DNA from: CALLCD01 sp039196965
GTDB lineage: Bacteria > Pseudomonadota > Alphaproteobacteria > Caulobacterales > Hyphomonadaceae
Assembly (NCBI GenBank): GCA_039196965.1
Contig: JBCCUK010000018.1
Coordinates: forward strand, 1 to 64,000
Reading direction: 5' to 3'
Length of the DNA: 64,000 bases
The notes below the pieces were generated by a model, which had not been told where the DNA came from, ran no database searches, and was given only the letters and a program-made list of their open reading frames with translations. Below are positions 17,627 through 25,152 of this stretch, piece by piece (within the stretch, counting starts at the first letter, position 1; each line of letters begins with the position of its first letter). Both the position numbers and the translations under genes were made by a program.

Positions 17627-18130
17627 TTGACCAAAATTTTCCGCTATCTCGCGGCAATCACGATGATCTTGCTCGCCGCGAGCGCCACCGCATCCGCACA
17701 AGAATACACCCATGGGAATGGAGCCCTTGAACTCTTCGACAATGAGGGGGTCGCGAACAGTCCGGCCTGGGTTCGGGCATGGGTGTTCATCATGCTCGGC
17801 GCATTTGCTCTCGGGCTCTTATTTGTCTGGAAGCGGCTGGAAGCACGTGTCGTCGTAGGTGGGTTCATATTGGGCATCGTATCGATGATCCTGCTTCAGA
17901 GCGCGTTCGGAATACCACCTCTGTCGGGGTTCATTGCCTTGATGCATCTGATCTTCTGGACACCCGGGCTCATACTTCTTCTGCAACGCAGAACATTTCT
18001 CAGCGAGCGGTCCCTCTATGGTGCCTGGACTGGGCTAATGACGTTTGTCATCCTGTTCTCATTCGTCTTCGATATTCGCGATGCCGCCATCTATCTCGAC
18101 CACATCGCTGGCACTGGATTGCTTTCCTGA
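17627..18130 (+). CDS. membrane protein of unknown function
   Basis: This 167-residue protein has an N-terminal signal-like segment ending around residue 24 (ATASAQ) and four further hydrophobic stretches at about 50-66, 72-90, 97-117 and 135-150. No family is recognised. TTG is used as start because GGGAGG lies nine bases before it; the next ATG falls inside the signal segment. Its last 72 bp overlap the 3' end of the opposite-strand TMEM175-like gene. Confidence 0.72.
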   Translation: MTKIFRYLAAITMILLAASATASAQEYTHGNGALELFDNEGVANSPAWVRAWVFIMLGAFALGLLFVWKRLEARVVVGGFILGIVSMILLQSAFGIPPLSGFIALMHLIFWTPGLILLLQRRTFLSERSLYGAWTGLMTFVILFSFVFDIRDAAIYLDHIAGTGLLS

Positions 18131-18838
18131 TAAAGGGCCTAAAATCGCACGCCGTGTGAAGAATCCCGCCGGCGCTGTCAGATTTATCAGGAAGCCCGCG
18201 AACGGTCCGAGAACGGTATAATAGGCAAGACTGGCGGATATCAGCCCTAACAGAACATTCCACCGAGCCGTCCAGATCGAGCTTTTTGTGTGTGCCTGCT
18301 CCAACGCGTTCAATTGAAGGATCGCAGATTTCCGGGACGCCCTTGCATACATCTGGGCTTCGATGAAATTCAGGAGCGCGTAGATAGCACCAAAATAGGC
18401 GACGATCTCGCCCGCCTCTCTATAGTTCGTGACCTCGATACGGCTCATCAGTGTGGAATTGCCGAACAAGGACACTATCCAAGCAAACAGGCTCTCGAAT
18501 ATAAATCGCATCGGGTACGCGATGGACAGAATTGTGAGGAGCAGAAGCGCATTGAGCCAGACAATATGGTTGTCCGCCAACCCGTAGCGGCGAAAGAAAA
18601 GGAAATGGCGATTCCACATGCCAAGCATGAAGCCGAAGGCGATAGAGATCGGCACAAGGCTAACCAGATAGGACTTTATGCCCGAGAAGGTGAACGGCAC
18701 ATCTGACGCTGTGACCATCATGCCAAACGCAAGCGCAAAGACGATATCCGACAGGTTTTCGATCCGTGTCACCTGTGACCCGCGCCAGTTAAAATCCGGG
18801 TCATGGTCAAGCTGTTCGGTAAGAGACTGGCGGAACAT
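18059..18838 (-). CDS. TMEM175/DUF1211-like potassium channel family protein
   Basis: The 259-residue protein has six hydrophobic segments. RIENLSDIVFALAFG at the start of the first is a variant of the R-x3-FSD signature of TMEM175/DUF1211 proteins (Leu for Phe), and MWNRHFLFFRRYGLADNHI with WLNALLLL corresponds to the conserved region after the second or third helix. Such bacterial proteins form K+-permeable channels as oligomers. Only one repeat is present, as usual in bacteria. It is 11 bp downstream of thiG, without a thiamine link. Confidence 0.82.
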   Translation of the reverse strand: MFRQSLTEQLDHDPDFNWRGSQVTRIENLSDIVFALAFGMMVTASDVPFTFSGIKSYLVSLVPISIAFGFMLGMWNRHFLFFRRYGLADNHIVWLNALLLLTILSIAYPMRFIFESLFAWIVSLFGNSTLMSRIEVTNYREAGEIVAYFGAIYALLNFIEAQMYARASRKSAILQLNALEQAHTKSSIWTARWNVLLGLISASLAYYTVLGPFAGFLINLTAPAGFFTRRAILGPLSGKQSSASDVVEIDGGIANIEDE

Positions 18839-18849
18839 GGGGTACCCGC

Positions 18850-19623
18850 CTAGATCAGTCCCGCCAAAGGTGAGGATGGGTCCGCATAACGCTTCTTACC
18901 CATGCGCCCCGCCAGATAAGATTGGCGACCAGCAATCACCGCATGCTTCATAGCCTTGGCCATGGTAATTGGATCGCGTGCTTCGGCGATTGCGGTGTTC
19001 ATGAGTACGCCATCGCACCCAAGCTCCATAGCGATGGCCGCGTCGGATGCTGTGCCAACACCGGCATCGACGATGACAGGCACCTTCGATTGCTCCACAA
19101 TCAAGCGAATGTTAACGGGATTCTGAATGCCAAGGCCGGACCCGATCAGGCTTCCGAGGGGCATGATCGCACAGCAGCCTGCCTCTTCGAGCCTGCGCGC
19201 ATAGACCGGGTCATCGGAGCAATAGACCATCACCTCGAACCCCTCAGCAATAAGTGCCTCTGCCGCTTTAAGCGTTTCCGGCATATCTGGATAGAGGGTC
19301 TTCTGATCGGCTAGCACTTCCAGTTTAACGAGATCCCAACCGCCGGCTTCACGGGCAAGCTTCAGGGTTCGCACGGCGTCTTCAGCGGTAAAACAGCCGG
19401 CTGTGTTGGGGAGGTAAGTGTATTTTTCCTGCGACAGATGATCGGTCAAACGGTCTTCGTCTGGATTGGAGAGATTCACTCGCCGAAGCGCGACAGTGAC
19501 GATTTCTGCCTCAGCAGCTTCAGCAGCATCTGCATTTTGCTTGTAGGTTTCGTACTTCCCCGTGCCTATGATGAGCCGCGACTGGTATTGTCGGCCTGCG
19601 ATTATCAGGGGGTCGTCAATCAT
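18850..19623 (-). CDS. thiG: thiazole synthase ThiG
   Basis: ThiG condenses deoxyxylulose 5-phosphate, dehydroglycine and ThiS thiocarboxylate sulfur into the thiazole phosphate of thiamine. The 257-residue protein has the Schiff-base lysine in DLVKLEVL (Lys100), the phosphate-binding GSLIGSGLGI and DAGVGTASDAAIAMELG, and the terminal KKRYADPSSPLAG motif. GAGG lies eight bases before the ATG. thiS is 1.2 kb upstream on the same strand, beyond one opposite-strand gene; thiO is 8 kb downstream. Confidence 0.97.
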   Translation of the reverse strand: MIDDPLIIAGRQYQSRLIIGTGKYETYKQNADAAEAAEAEIVTVALRRVNLSNPDEDRLTDHLSQEKYTYLPNTAGCFTAEDAVRTLKLAREAGGWDLVKLEVLADQKTLYPDMPETLKAAEALIAEGFEVMVYCSDDPVYARRLEEAGCCAIMPLGSLIGSGLGIQNPVNIRLIVEQSKVPVIVDAGVGTASDAAIAMELGCDGVLMNTAIAEARDPITMAKAMKHAVIAGRQSYLAGRMGKKRYADPSSPLAGLI

Positions 19624-19715
19624 GGCTGAAGCCTCAACTCTTTAAAAGCGCCGCTATAGGCAGAATTAGACCTGTTGTCAGCGCATCGATGGTACATTGG
19701 TAAGTCGCTCTTCAA

Positions 19716-19729
19716 TTGTCATGTGACAA
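19716..19729. promoter_or_regulatory. FNR/NnrR-type palindrome between thiG and a membrane gene
   Basis: TTGTC-ATGT-GACAA is a perfect palindrome in 5-4-5 spacing, the geometry of CRP/FNR-superfamily sites (TTG-N8-CAA). A second perfect palindrome, AATTGCAATT, is at 19754-19763. Both lie in the 217-bp divergent gap, about 93 bp before thiG and 112 bp before the gene at 19841. Regulator and target are inferred only. Confidence 0.4.
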
Positions 19730-19840
19730 ACACCTCGGGCAACGGGGGAATGGAATTGCAATTGATAGTCAATCCTCTATTTCCTCGCCTGAGCAAAACG
19801 GGCGATAGTCTACCATTGCCCAAATTACCGAGGTAACGGC

Positions 19841-20800
19841 ATGCGACCGATAGATCCAAAGAGACCCTGGATCAGCGATCCCGACGATTTGCCGTCCCGG
19901 CTGGACTGGTTCAGGTCCCTTCTGGATCCGGTCGGTGAGACATCACGGCTGCACTTTACGCGTGTTTGGACGTTTCTCTTTTTCACCAGGTTTGTATTTT
20001 TCTTCGTTCCACCCCTGATCGTTCTGATCTTCGGTGTTTCGGGAGCGGAGGATCCTGGCTCAGCAGGTTTACCACCCTGGGCGTTTCCGCTTGTGGTGGT
20101 TGTCACATGCCTGATGTCGTATGTCCTTCACCGCAGGCGACTTACCAATGCTCGAAAGTCCGCCCTGTTGGCGGCCATTGTTTTGATTCCTTTGATCTTT
20201 GGCTTTTTGGGATTCATGGCTGGTGCCGGCCAAGGAACAAAGGACTATGGCGTAGCTGTCGAGGTTAAACAATTGCGGGCGCAGGGCGTCAGCACCCGCC
20301 AGATGGCAATTGATTTCGATCGTCGCAACGTTTTCGCAACGCTGTCCAAGGACGTTGTCCTGCGTTTTGTACGGCAGGAAATGGCTGAAGGTCGCGAGGG
20401 GGATGTCGCCGTCGATGCAGCCTATCGATCTGCGGCGAATCCCACGGCCGTGAGTGAGCTTCTGAGCGAAGAGGGTATAGAGCTCACAGCAGAACGGCGC
20501 GGCAAGCTGGATCGTTCGCTCCAACGCAGGATCAACTCACGCTCATCTTTCTTCGGTGGCTTTGACGGTTTCCTCTCGGAATCAGATCGGCGAAGTATCA
20601 ATGGTTATGAGCAATCCGTCGCCAACAGCTGGCGCGGGCATTTGCCGGACATTGATCTCAGTCAGGAAAGCGAACGGGGTCACGCCTTCAAGACAGGTTT
20701 GCAGACGTCAATTGTATTCTGGGCAATTCCATCGGCGCTGGTGATGCTGTGGTCATTGCTTTGGGTTGGCCGATTGCCTAACCGAGGGGCAACCGCCTAG
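19841..20800 (+). CDS. multi-pass membrane protein of unknown function
   Basis: No family is recognised for this 319-residue protein. It has hydrophobic segments near residues 45-65, 78-94, 106-128 and 285-305, with a hydrophilic, mostly helical domain of about 150 residues between the third and fourth, rich in Arg, Glu and Ser. The first 40 residues are cytoplasmic-looking and Pro/Asp-rich. The gene is inserted between thiS and thiG on the opposite strand, and its stop overlaps the thiS stop by 4 bp. Confidence 0.7.
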   Translation: MRPIDPKRPWISDPDDLPSRLDWFRSLLDPVGETSRLHFTRVWTFLFFTRFVFFFVPPLIVLIFGVSGAEDPGSAGLPPWAFPLVVVVTCLMSYVLHRRRLTNARKSALLAAIVLIPLIFGFLGFMAGAGQGTKDYGVAVEVKQLRAQGVSTRQMAIDFDRRNVFATLSKDVVLRFVRQEMAEGREGDVAVDAAYRSAANPTAVSELLSEEGIELTAERRGKLDRSLQRRINSRSSFFGGFDGFLSESDRRSINGYEQSVANSWRGHLPDIDLSQESERGHAFKTGLQTSIVFWAIPSALVMLWSLLWVGRLPNRGATA

Positions 20801-20997
20801 CCGCCGCCGACGAATTGCACGACCTCAAGGCGGTCTCCATCCTCAAGCAGCGTCGTGGCGTGCTCTGATTTCGGCACGATTTCGAGATTACGCTCAATGG
20901 CGATGCCACGCGGGTCTGGTCCAAGGGACAGGACCAGCGCCTGTAACGTCATCCCCTGTTCTACCGTGCGCTCTTCGCCGTTTATTTGGATTTGCAT
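20797..20997 (-). CDS. thiS: sulfur carrier protein ThiS
   Basis: ThiS is the small ubiquitin-like carrier whose C-terminal glycine is adenylated and thiocarboxylated to donate sulfur to ThiG. The 66-residue protein begins MQIQINGEERTV and ends VVQFVGGG, with the required terminal Gly-Gly. It is transcribed toward thiG but is separated from it by the opposite-strand gene at 19841. It is divergent from aroQ. Confidence 0.95.
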   Translation of the reverse strand: MQIQINGEERTVEQGMTLQALVLSLGPDPRGIAIERNLEIVPKSEHATTLLEDGDRLEVVQFVGGG

Positions 20998-21065
20998 TGC
21001 CAGAATAGCCTCTTCGACAGCATGGGCTTGCCTTTGCGCCCATTACGACGCAAGACGGCTTCAGT

Positions 21066-21515
21066 ATGGCAAAACCAATCCACATCCTCAATGGTCCCAA
21101 CCTGAACCTGCTCGGCACGCGGGAGCCGGAGATCTATGGGTCGAACAGCCTCCAGGACATTGAAAACCATTTGAAGCAACGGTTCGGCGACACCGAAATG
21201 GTCTTGCGGCAGTCGAATCATGAAGGTGAATTGGTGGATTGGATACAGGACGCCTCGCAAACCGCGTCCGCGATTATCCTGAATGCGGGCGCGTACACTC
21301 ATACCTCGATCGCAATCCATGATGCACTCCGCGCATGCAAATGCCCGATCATCGAAGTTCACCTTTCCAATCCCGCGGCGCGAGAGACTTTTCGGCATCA
21401 AAGCTTCGTTGGGTCGGTTGCGACAGGTACGATTGCTGGCTTCGGTGCCCACGGATATGACTTAGCGGTTCAATCCGCATTGCACCTCATAGACAAAGAA
21501 AGCGAGGGCGCATGA
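21066..21515 (+). CDS. aroQ: type II 3-dehydroquinate dehydratase
   Basis: AroQ converts 3-dehydroquinate to 3-dehydroshikimate, step three of the shikimate pathway. The 149-residue length fits the dodecameric type II enzyme. LNGPNLNLLGTREPEIYG carries the catalytic tyrosine (Tyr24); NHEGELVDWI, NAGAYTHTS and EVHLSNPAARE follow in order, and FRH contains the conserved histidine region. Its stop overlaps the accB start as ATGA, so the two are translationally coupled, a common alphaproteobacterial arrangement. Confidence 0.97.
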   Translation: MAKPIHILNGPNLNLLGTREPEIYGSNSLQDIENHLKQRFGDTEMVLRQSNHEGELVDWIQDASQTASAIILNAGAYTHTSIAIHDALRACKCPIIEVHLSNPAARETFRHQSFVGSVATGTIAGFGAHGYDLAVQSALHLIDKESEGA

Positions 21516-22006
21516 GCAACGCCAAATCGAAACTGGATACCGGGCTTGTCAGGGAACTTGCCTCCATCCTCAGGGATGCCGATCTCGGCGAGATCGAAGT
21601 GGAGCATGACGGCTTACGCATACGCGTTTCCAAACCATCGGTGGCGGTCGCCGCAACTGTCGCTCCTGCAGTTGCGCCAGTGGCCACTGCGGCACCAGCG
21701 CCAGCAGCAGCCCCCGGCGCGATGACCACCGAGACAGCCCCCGCGGCGAAAGAGGATGCGGGCAGCACACCGGACAATGCTGTGACCTCTCCGATGGTCG
21801 GAACAGCCTATCTGTCTTCAGAGCCAGGATCGAAGCCGTTCGTCGCGGTTGGCGACAAGGTGAAGGCGGGAGACACGCTAATGCTTGTTGAGGCCATGAA
21901 AACATTTAACCCCGTCGATTCTCCGCGGGACGGAACGGTCACTGCCATCCTTGTCGAGGATGCCCAGCCGGTGGAATTCGGTGAAGCATTGATCGTCGTG
22001 GCATAG
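21512..22006 (+). CDS. accB: biotin carboxyl carrier protein of acetyl-CoA carboxylase
   Basis: AccB carries biotin between the carboxylase (AccC) and the carboxyltransferase during malonyl-CoA synthesis. The 164-residue protein has an N-terminal helical region, an Ala/Pro-rich hinge at about 43-80 and a C-terminal biotinyl domain with VEAMKTFN, biotinylated at Lys130. It is second in the aroQ-accB-accC series, 12 bp before accC. Confidence 0.97.
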   Translation: MSNAKSKLDTGLVRELASILRDADLGEIEVEHDGLRIRVSKPSVAVAATVAPAVAPVATAAPAPAAAPGAMTTETAPAAKEDAGSTPDNAVTSPMVGTAYLSSEPGSKPFVAVGDKVKAGDTLMLVEAMKTFNPVDSPRDGTVTAILVEDAQPVEFGEALIVVA

Positions 22007-22018
22007 AAAGACCTCGAC

Positions 22019-23374
22019 ATGTTTGAAAAGGTCCTCATAGCGAACCGGGGCGAAATCGCCCTCCGTATTCACCGCGCCTGCAAAGAGATGGGCATCGCGA
22101 CGGTCGTGGTGCACTCCGAGGCCGACCGGGATTCGATGGCTGTTCGGTTGGCAGACGAAAGCGTCTGCATCGGTCCGCCCCCCTCCTCTGACTCCTATCT
22201 CAAGAAGTCCGCAATTCTGACTGCTGCCGAAATTACCGGGGCAGACGCCATCCATCCGGGCTATGGATTCCTGTCCGAGAACGCCCAGTTTGCAGATATG
22301 GTGGAGGCCCATAGCCTCACCTTTATCGGTCCAAAAGCGGATCACATTCGAACCATGGGCGACAAGATCGCCGCAAAGAAAGCCATGATCGAAGCGGGCG
22401 TGCCCGTGGTGCCGGGCTCCGATGGAGGCATCTCTTCGCTTTCAGAAGCGAAGAAGGTTGCAAAAAAATGCGGGTTCCCGGTTCTGGTCAAAGCTGCTGC
22501 AGGCGGTGGCGGCCGTGGCATGAAGGTCGCCGAGAGCGAAAAACAACTCGATAATGCCATCAAGACAGCGAAGACAGAAGCCAAAGCCGCTTTTGGCGAC
22601 GATGCTGTTTACATCGAGAAGTATCTCAAAAAGCCACGCCACATTGAAATTCAGGTGATTGCCGACAGTCACGGCAATGTTTGCCACCTTTGGGAGCGGG
22701 ATTGCTCACTCCAAAGACGGCATCAGAAAGTGTTCGAAGAAGCGCCCTCACCGGCCCTGAATCAGGCCCAGCGCGAAGACATTGGCATGATCGTCGCTCG
22801 CGCCGTGAAGAAGTTCGGCTATCTCGGGGCTGGAACCATGGAGTTCCTCTATGAGGACGGCCAATTCTACTTCATCGAGATGAATACCCGTATTCAGGTT
22901 GAACACCCGGTAACGGAGATGATTACCGGCATCGATCTGATCCGCGAGCAGATCCGGATTGCCGCAGGGTCACCGCTATCCTTCGCTCAGGAAGATATAT
23001 TGCTCGTCGGCCATTCGATTGAGTGCCGGTTAAATGCCGAGCATCCTGAAACCTTCATGCCTTCCCCCGGCACGATTACCGACTTCCATGCACCGGGTGG
23101 CCCGGGTGTTCGCCTCGATAGCGCCGCTTATGCCGGATATCGCATACCGCCACATTATGACAGCATGATTGGGAAGCTGATCGTCCATGGCAGAACCCGG
23201 CGGGAATGCGTATTAAGACTGCGCCGCGCCCTTGAGGAAACCGTGATTGGCGGCATTCACACCACACTAGACTTGCATAGACGGCTCGTTGAGGCTGAAG
23301 ATGTCATAGAAGGACAATATGATATCCACTGGCTGGAGCGTTTTCTGGCCGGTGAGGAGTCCGGAGACGGGTGA
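22019..23374 (+). CDS. accC: biotin carboxylase of acetyl-CoA carboxylase
   Basis: AccC is the ATP-grasp enzyme that carboxylates biotin on AccB. The 451-residue protein begins MFEKVLIANRGEIA and has HPGYGFLSEN, the glycine-rich loop AAAGGGGRGMK, ERDCSLQRRHQKV, and the catalytic EMNTRIQVEHPVTE segment. Length and order of domains are those of the stand-alone bacterial enzyme. It is directly downstream of accB and 35 bp upstream of aat. Confidence 0.98.
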   Translation: MFEKVLIANRGEIALRIHRACKEMGIATVVVHSEADRDSMAVRLADESVCIGPPPSSDSYLKKSAILTAAEITGADAIHPGYGFLSENAQFADMVEAHSLTFIGPKADHIRTMGDKIAAKKAMIEAGVPVVPGSDGGISSLSEAKKVAKKCGFPVLVKAAAGGGGRGMKVAESEKQLDNAIKTAKTEAKAAFGDDAVYIEKYLKKPRHIEIQVIADSHGNVCHLWERDCSLQRRHQKVFEEAPSPALNQAQREDIGMIVARAVKKFGYLGAGTMEFLYEDGQFYFIEMNTRIQVEHPVTEMITGIDLIREQIRIAAGSPLSFAQEDILLVGHSIECRLNAEHPETFMPSPGTITDFHAPGGPGVRLDSAAYAGYRIPPHYDSMIGKLIVHGRTRRECVLRLRRALEETVIGGIHTTLDLHRRLVEAEDVIEGQYDIHWLERFLAGEESGDG

Positions 23375-23409
23375 AGCCGTGAGCAGCAGGAATGAGTAAC
23401 TGAATATAG

Positions 23410-24063
23410 ATGTCGTCAGAGTTTGGTATTCGCGAACTTCTGAACGCTTATCGCCGCGGCGTCTTTCCGATGGCCGATTCCCGCGATGATCCCTACCTCT
23501 TTCTTATAGATCCGGATGAAAGAGGCGTGCTTCCACTGAGGGGCTTTCACATACCGAAGCGTCTCACCCGAACGGTGAAACAGGATCTGTATAGGGTGAC
23601 ATTTGATGAAGCGTTCTCACGCGTCATGGATGGCTGCGCTGAAGCCGCCGACGGGCGCGAAACCACCTGGATCAATTCCGCCATCATCAATCTATATGGA
23701 TCGCTTCACCGTCGAGGCTTTGCTCACAGCGTGGAGTGCTGGGATGATGACCAATTGGTCGGCGGTCTTTACGGCGTTGCAATTGGTGCGGTGTTTTTCG
23801 GCGAGAGCATGTTTTCCCGCAAGCGGGACGCCTCAAAGATCGCGCTGGTGCACCTTGTCGGCCGGCTTATAGCGGGTGGCTATCAACTTCTCGACGCGCA
23901 GTTTCATAACCCGCATCTTGAACAATTCGGTCTGAAGCGAGTTTTGCGGAACGAATTCAAATCGCTACTGGAAGCATCAATTGACGAAACAGCGGATTTT
24001 TACTCAGATTCTGCGCCTTCAACAGGCAGTGAGGCCGTGCATCTGATCACCCAGATGTCGTAA
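23410..24063 (+). CDS. aat: leucyl/phenylalanyl-tRNA-protein transferase
   Basis: Aat transfers Leu or Phe to proteins with N-terminal Arg or Lys, marking them for ClpAP through the N-degron pathway. The 217-residue protein has AYRRGVFPMADSR near the start, FHIPKRLTRTVK, and the catalytic-core VGGLYGVAIGAVFFGESMFSRKRDASKIAL and LLDAQFHNPHLEQFG segments. It ends by overlapping the 3' end of the opposite-strand DUF2155 gene by 64 bp. Confidence 0.96.
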   Translation: MSSEFGIRELLNAYRRGVFPMADSRDDPYLFLIDPDERGVLPLRGFHIPKRLTRTVKQDLYRVTFDEAFSRVMDGCAEAADGRETTWINSAIINLYGSLHRRGFAHSVECWDDDQLVGGLYGVAIGAVFFGESMFSRKRDASKIALVHLVGRLIAGGYQLLDAQFHNPHLEQFGLKRVLRNEFKSLLEASIDETADFYSDSAPSTGSEAVHLITQMS

Positions 24064-24566
24064 ACTGGATGCTCGAGGGCGCTGAGCCCCGGTGAGGACG
24101 CGAACATCCAACCGGAAAAGAGCGTTGGATTGTCTTCGCTGACCGTATCCACACTTTCGGCGTCCACCGCAGTGTCCATATCGTCGACTTGAACGGCCTG
24201 GGTCGAGGTAATTGTTAGAAACGCAGCGGATTCCGGCGGGAGTTCGGGCGGTGTTTGGAAGCAAGCCTGCAGCTCAACTGCCAACGACCCAAAAACAACC
24301 GCGTCATTAGCAACAACGGCTATGTCCGTTGATCTTCCTGTAATCTTATCAAGCGCGCGCAAGGTCGCTGTATTGAATTCGTTATAGTAGACTTTGGGTT
24401 GATCTTCACTGTCATCGGCATCGGCTTGACTGGCCTCTTCGGCAATCGAACGCTCGTTGGGGGTCCTGCTTTCATCAAAAGTGAGTTCGTCGAGAACATC
24501 GGTCTGGGCAACGCCGCTCATTGAAGCGGTCAACATAGTTGTCAGGATTAGGATGGATCGTTTCAT
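24000..24566 (-). CDS. DUF2155 exported protein
   Basis: This 188-residue protein has a signal peptide (cleavage near MSGVAQ, residue 21), an acidic linker to about residue 60, and a C-terminal domain with LRALDKITGRSTD, FGSLAVELQAC and LFSGWMFASSPGLSALEHPVYDIW, the signature of alphaproteobacterial DUF2155. The function of that family is unknown. Its start overlaps the mlaD stop as ATGA, so the two are coupled; the mlaD-DUF2155-aat neighbourhood recurs in alphaproteobacteria. The domain's last ~20 codons lie opposite the end of aat. Confidence 0.9.
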   Translation of the reverse strand: MKRSILILTTMLTASMSGVAQTDVLDELTFDESRTPNERSIAEEASQADADDSEDQPKVYYNEFNTATLRALDKITGRSTDIAVVANDAVVFGSLAVELQACFQTPPELPPESAAFLTITSTQAVQVDDMDTAVDAESVDTVSEDNPTLFSGWMFASSPGLSALEHPVYDIWVIRCTASLPVEGAESE

Positions 24567-25048
24567 GGAGCTGATCCATCCTCGGTATCGCCGTCATCCC
24601 CAAACGATGAAGCGAATGAGCCGACAAGCGTCAACAGATCCACACTGCCCCTTGTATAGAGGATCTCGCCAGTCCCATCCTTTGGGATGTAATCAAACCC
24701 GCCGCCGGGTTCGAGCGCAATATAAGCGCCACCCAGTAAACCATCGGAAGAAATGCGCGCATCGCTGTCATCTGGCAGGTCCACAATGCCATCGATTGAG
24801 AGCACGATATTGGCTTCGTAGGAGTCTGTATTTAATTTCATATCTTCCACGACCCCGACTTTCAACCCGGCAAGGCGAACATCGGAGCCCGTATTGATGC
24901 CTGAGACATTGTTGAATTTCGCCAGCACCACATAGCGATCACCACCCGTCGCTCGATCGCCTCCCTCTTCTACGGCAAACCACATGAATGCGCCGGCGGC
25001 GGCCAGAACGATGGCTCCGATCAAAGTCTCGAAAACAGATTCTCGCAT
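24563..25048 (-). CDS. mlaD: MlaD-family (MCE domain) protein
   Basis: MlaD binds phospholipids in the periplasm for the Mla ABC system that maintains outer-membrane lipid asymmetry. The 161-residue protein has one N-terminal membrane helix (10-26) and an MCE domain with YVVLAKFNNVSGINTGSDVR, LAGLKVGVVEDM and SSDGLLGGAYIALEPGG. The C-terminus, GDDGDTEDGSAP, is short and acidic. MlaE and MlaF are not adjacent, as is common for this branch in alphaproteobacteria. Its stop overlaps the DUF2155 start. Confidence 0.92.
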   Translation of the reverse strand: MRESVFETLIGAIVLAAAGAFMWFAVEEGGDRATGGDRYVVLAKFNNVSGINTGSDVRLAGLKVGVVEDMKLNTDSYEANIVLSIDGIVDLPDDSDARISSDGLLGGAYIALEPGGGFDYIPKDGTGEILYTRGSVDLLTLVGSFASSFGDDGDTEDGSAP

Positions 25049-25152
25049 AGTGGGTCTCCAGTGGCCGATGCCTTTGGCGATAATGTGGCCGGGCCAAGGG
25101 CATAAGCCAGCACCCGCACCCAGACAATAGTAACAGCATTATCCAATCGCAA

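Noticed and set aside
19624..19840. TPP riboswitch (THI box) before thiG
   Set aside because: No CTGAGA-type core or the conserved distal segment could be found on either strand of the gap; the leaders of thiO and thiS also lack it.
24457..24897. Plus-strand frame of 146 codons opposite mlaD and DUF2155
   Set aside because: Antisense to two recognised proteins and rich in basic residues typical of a shadow frame.
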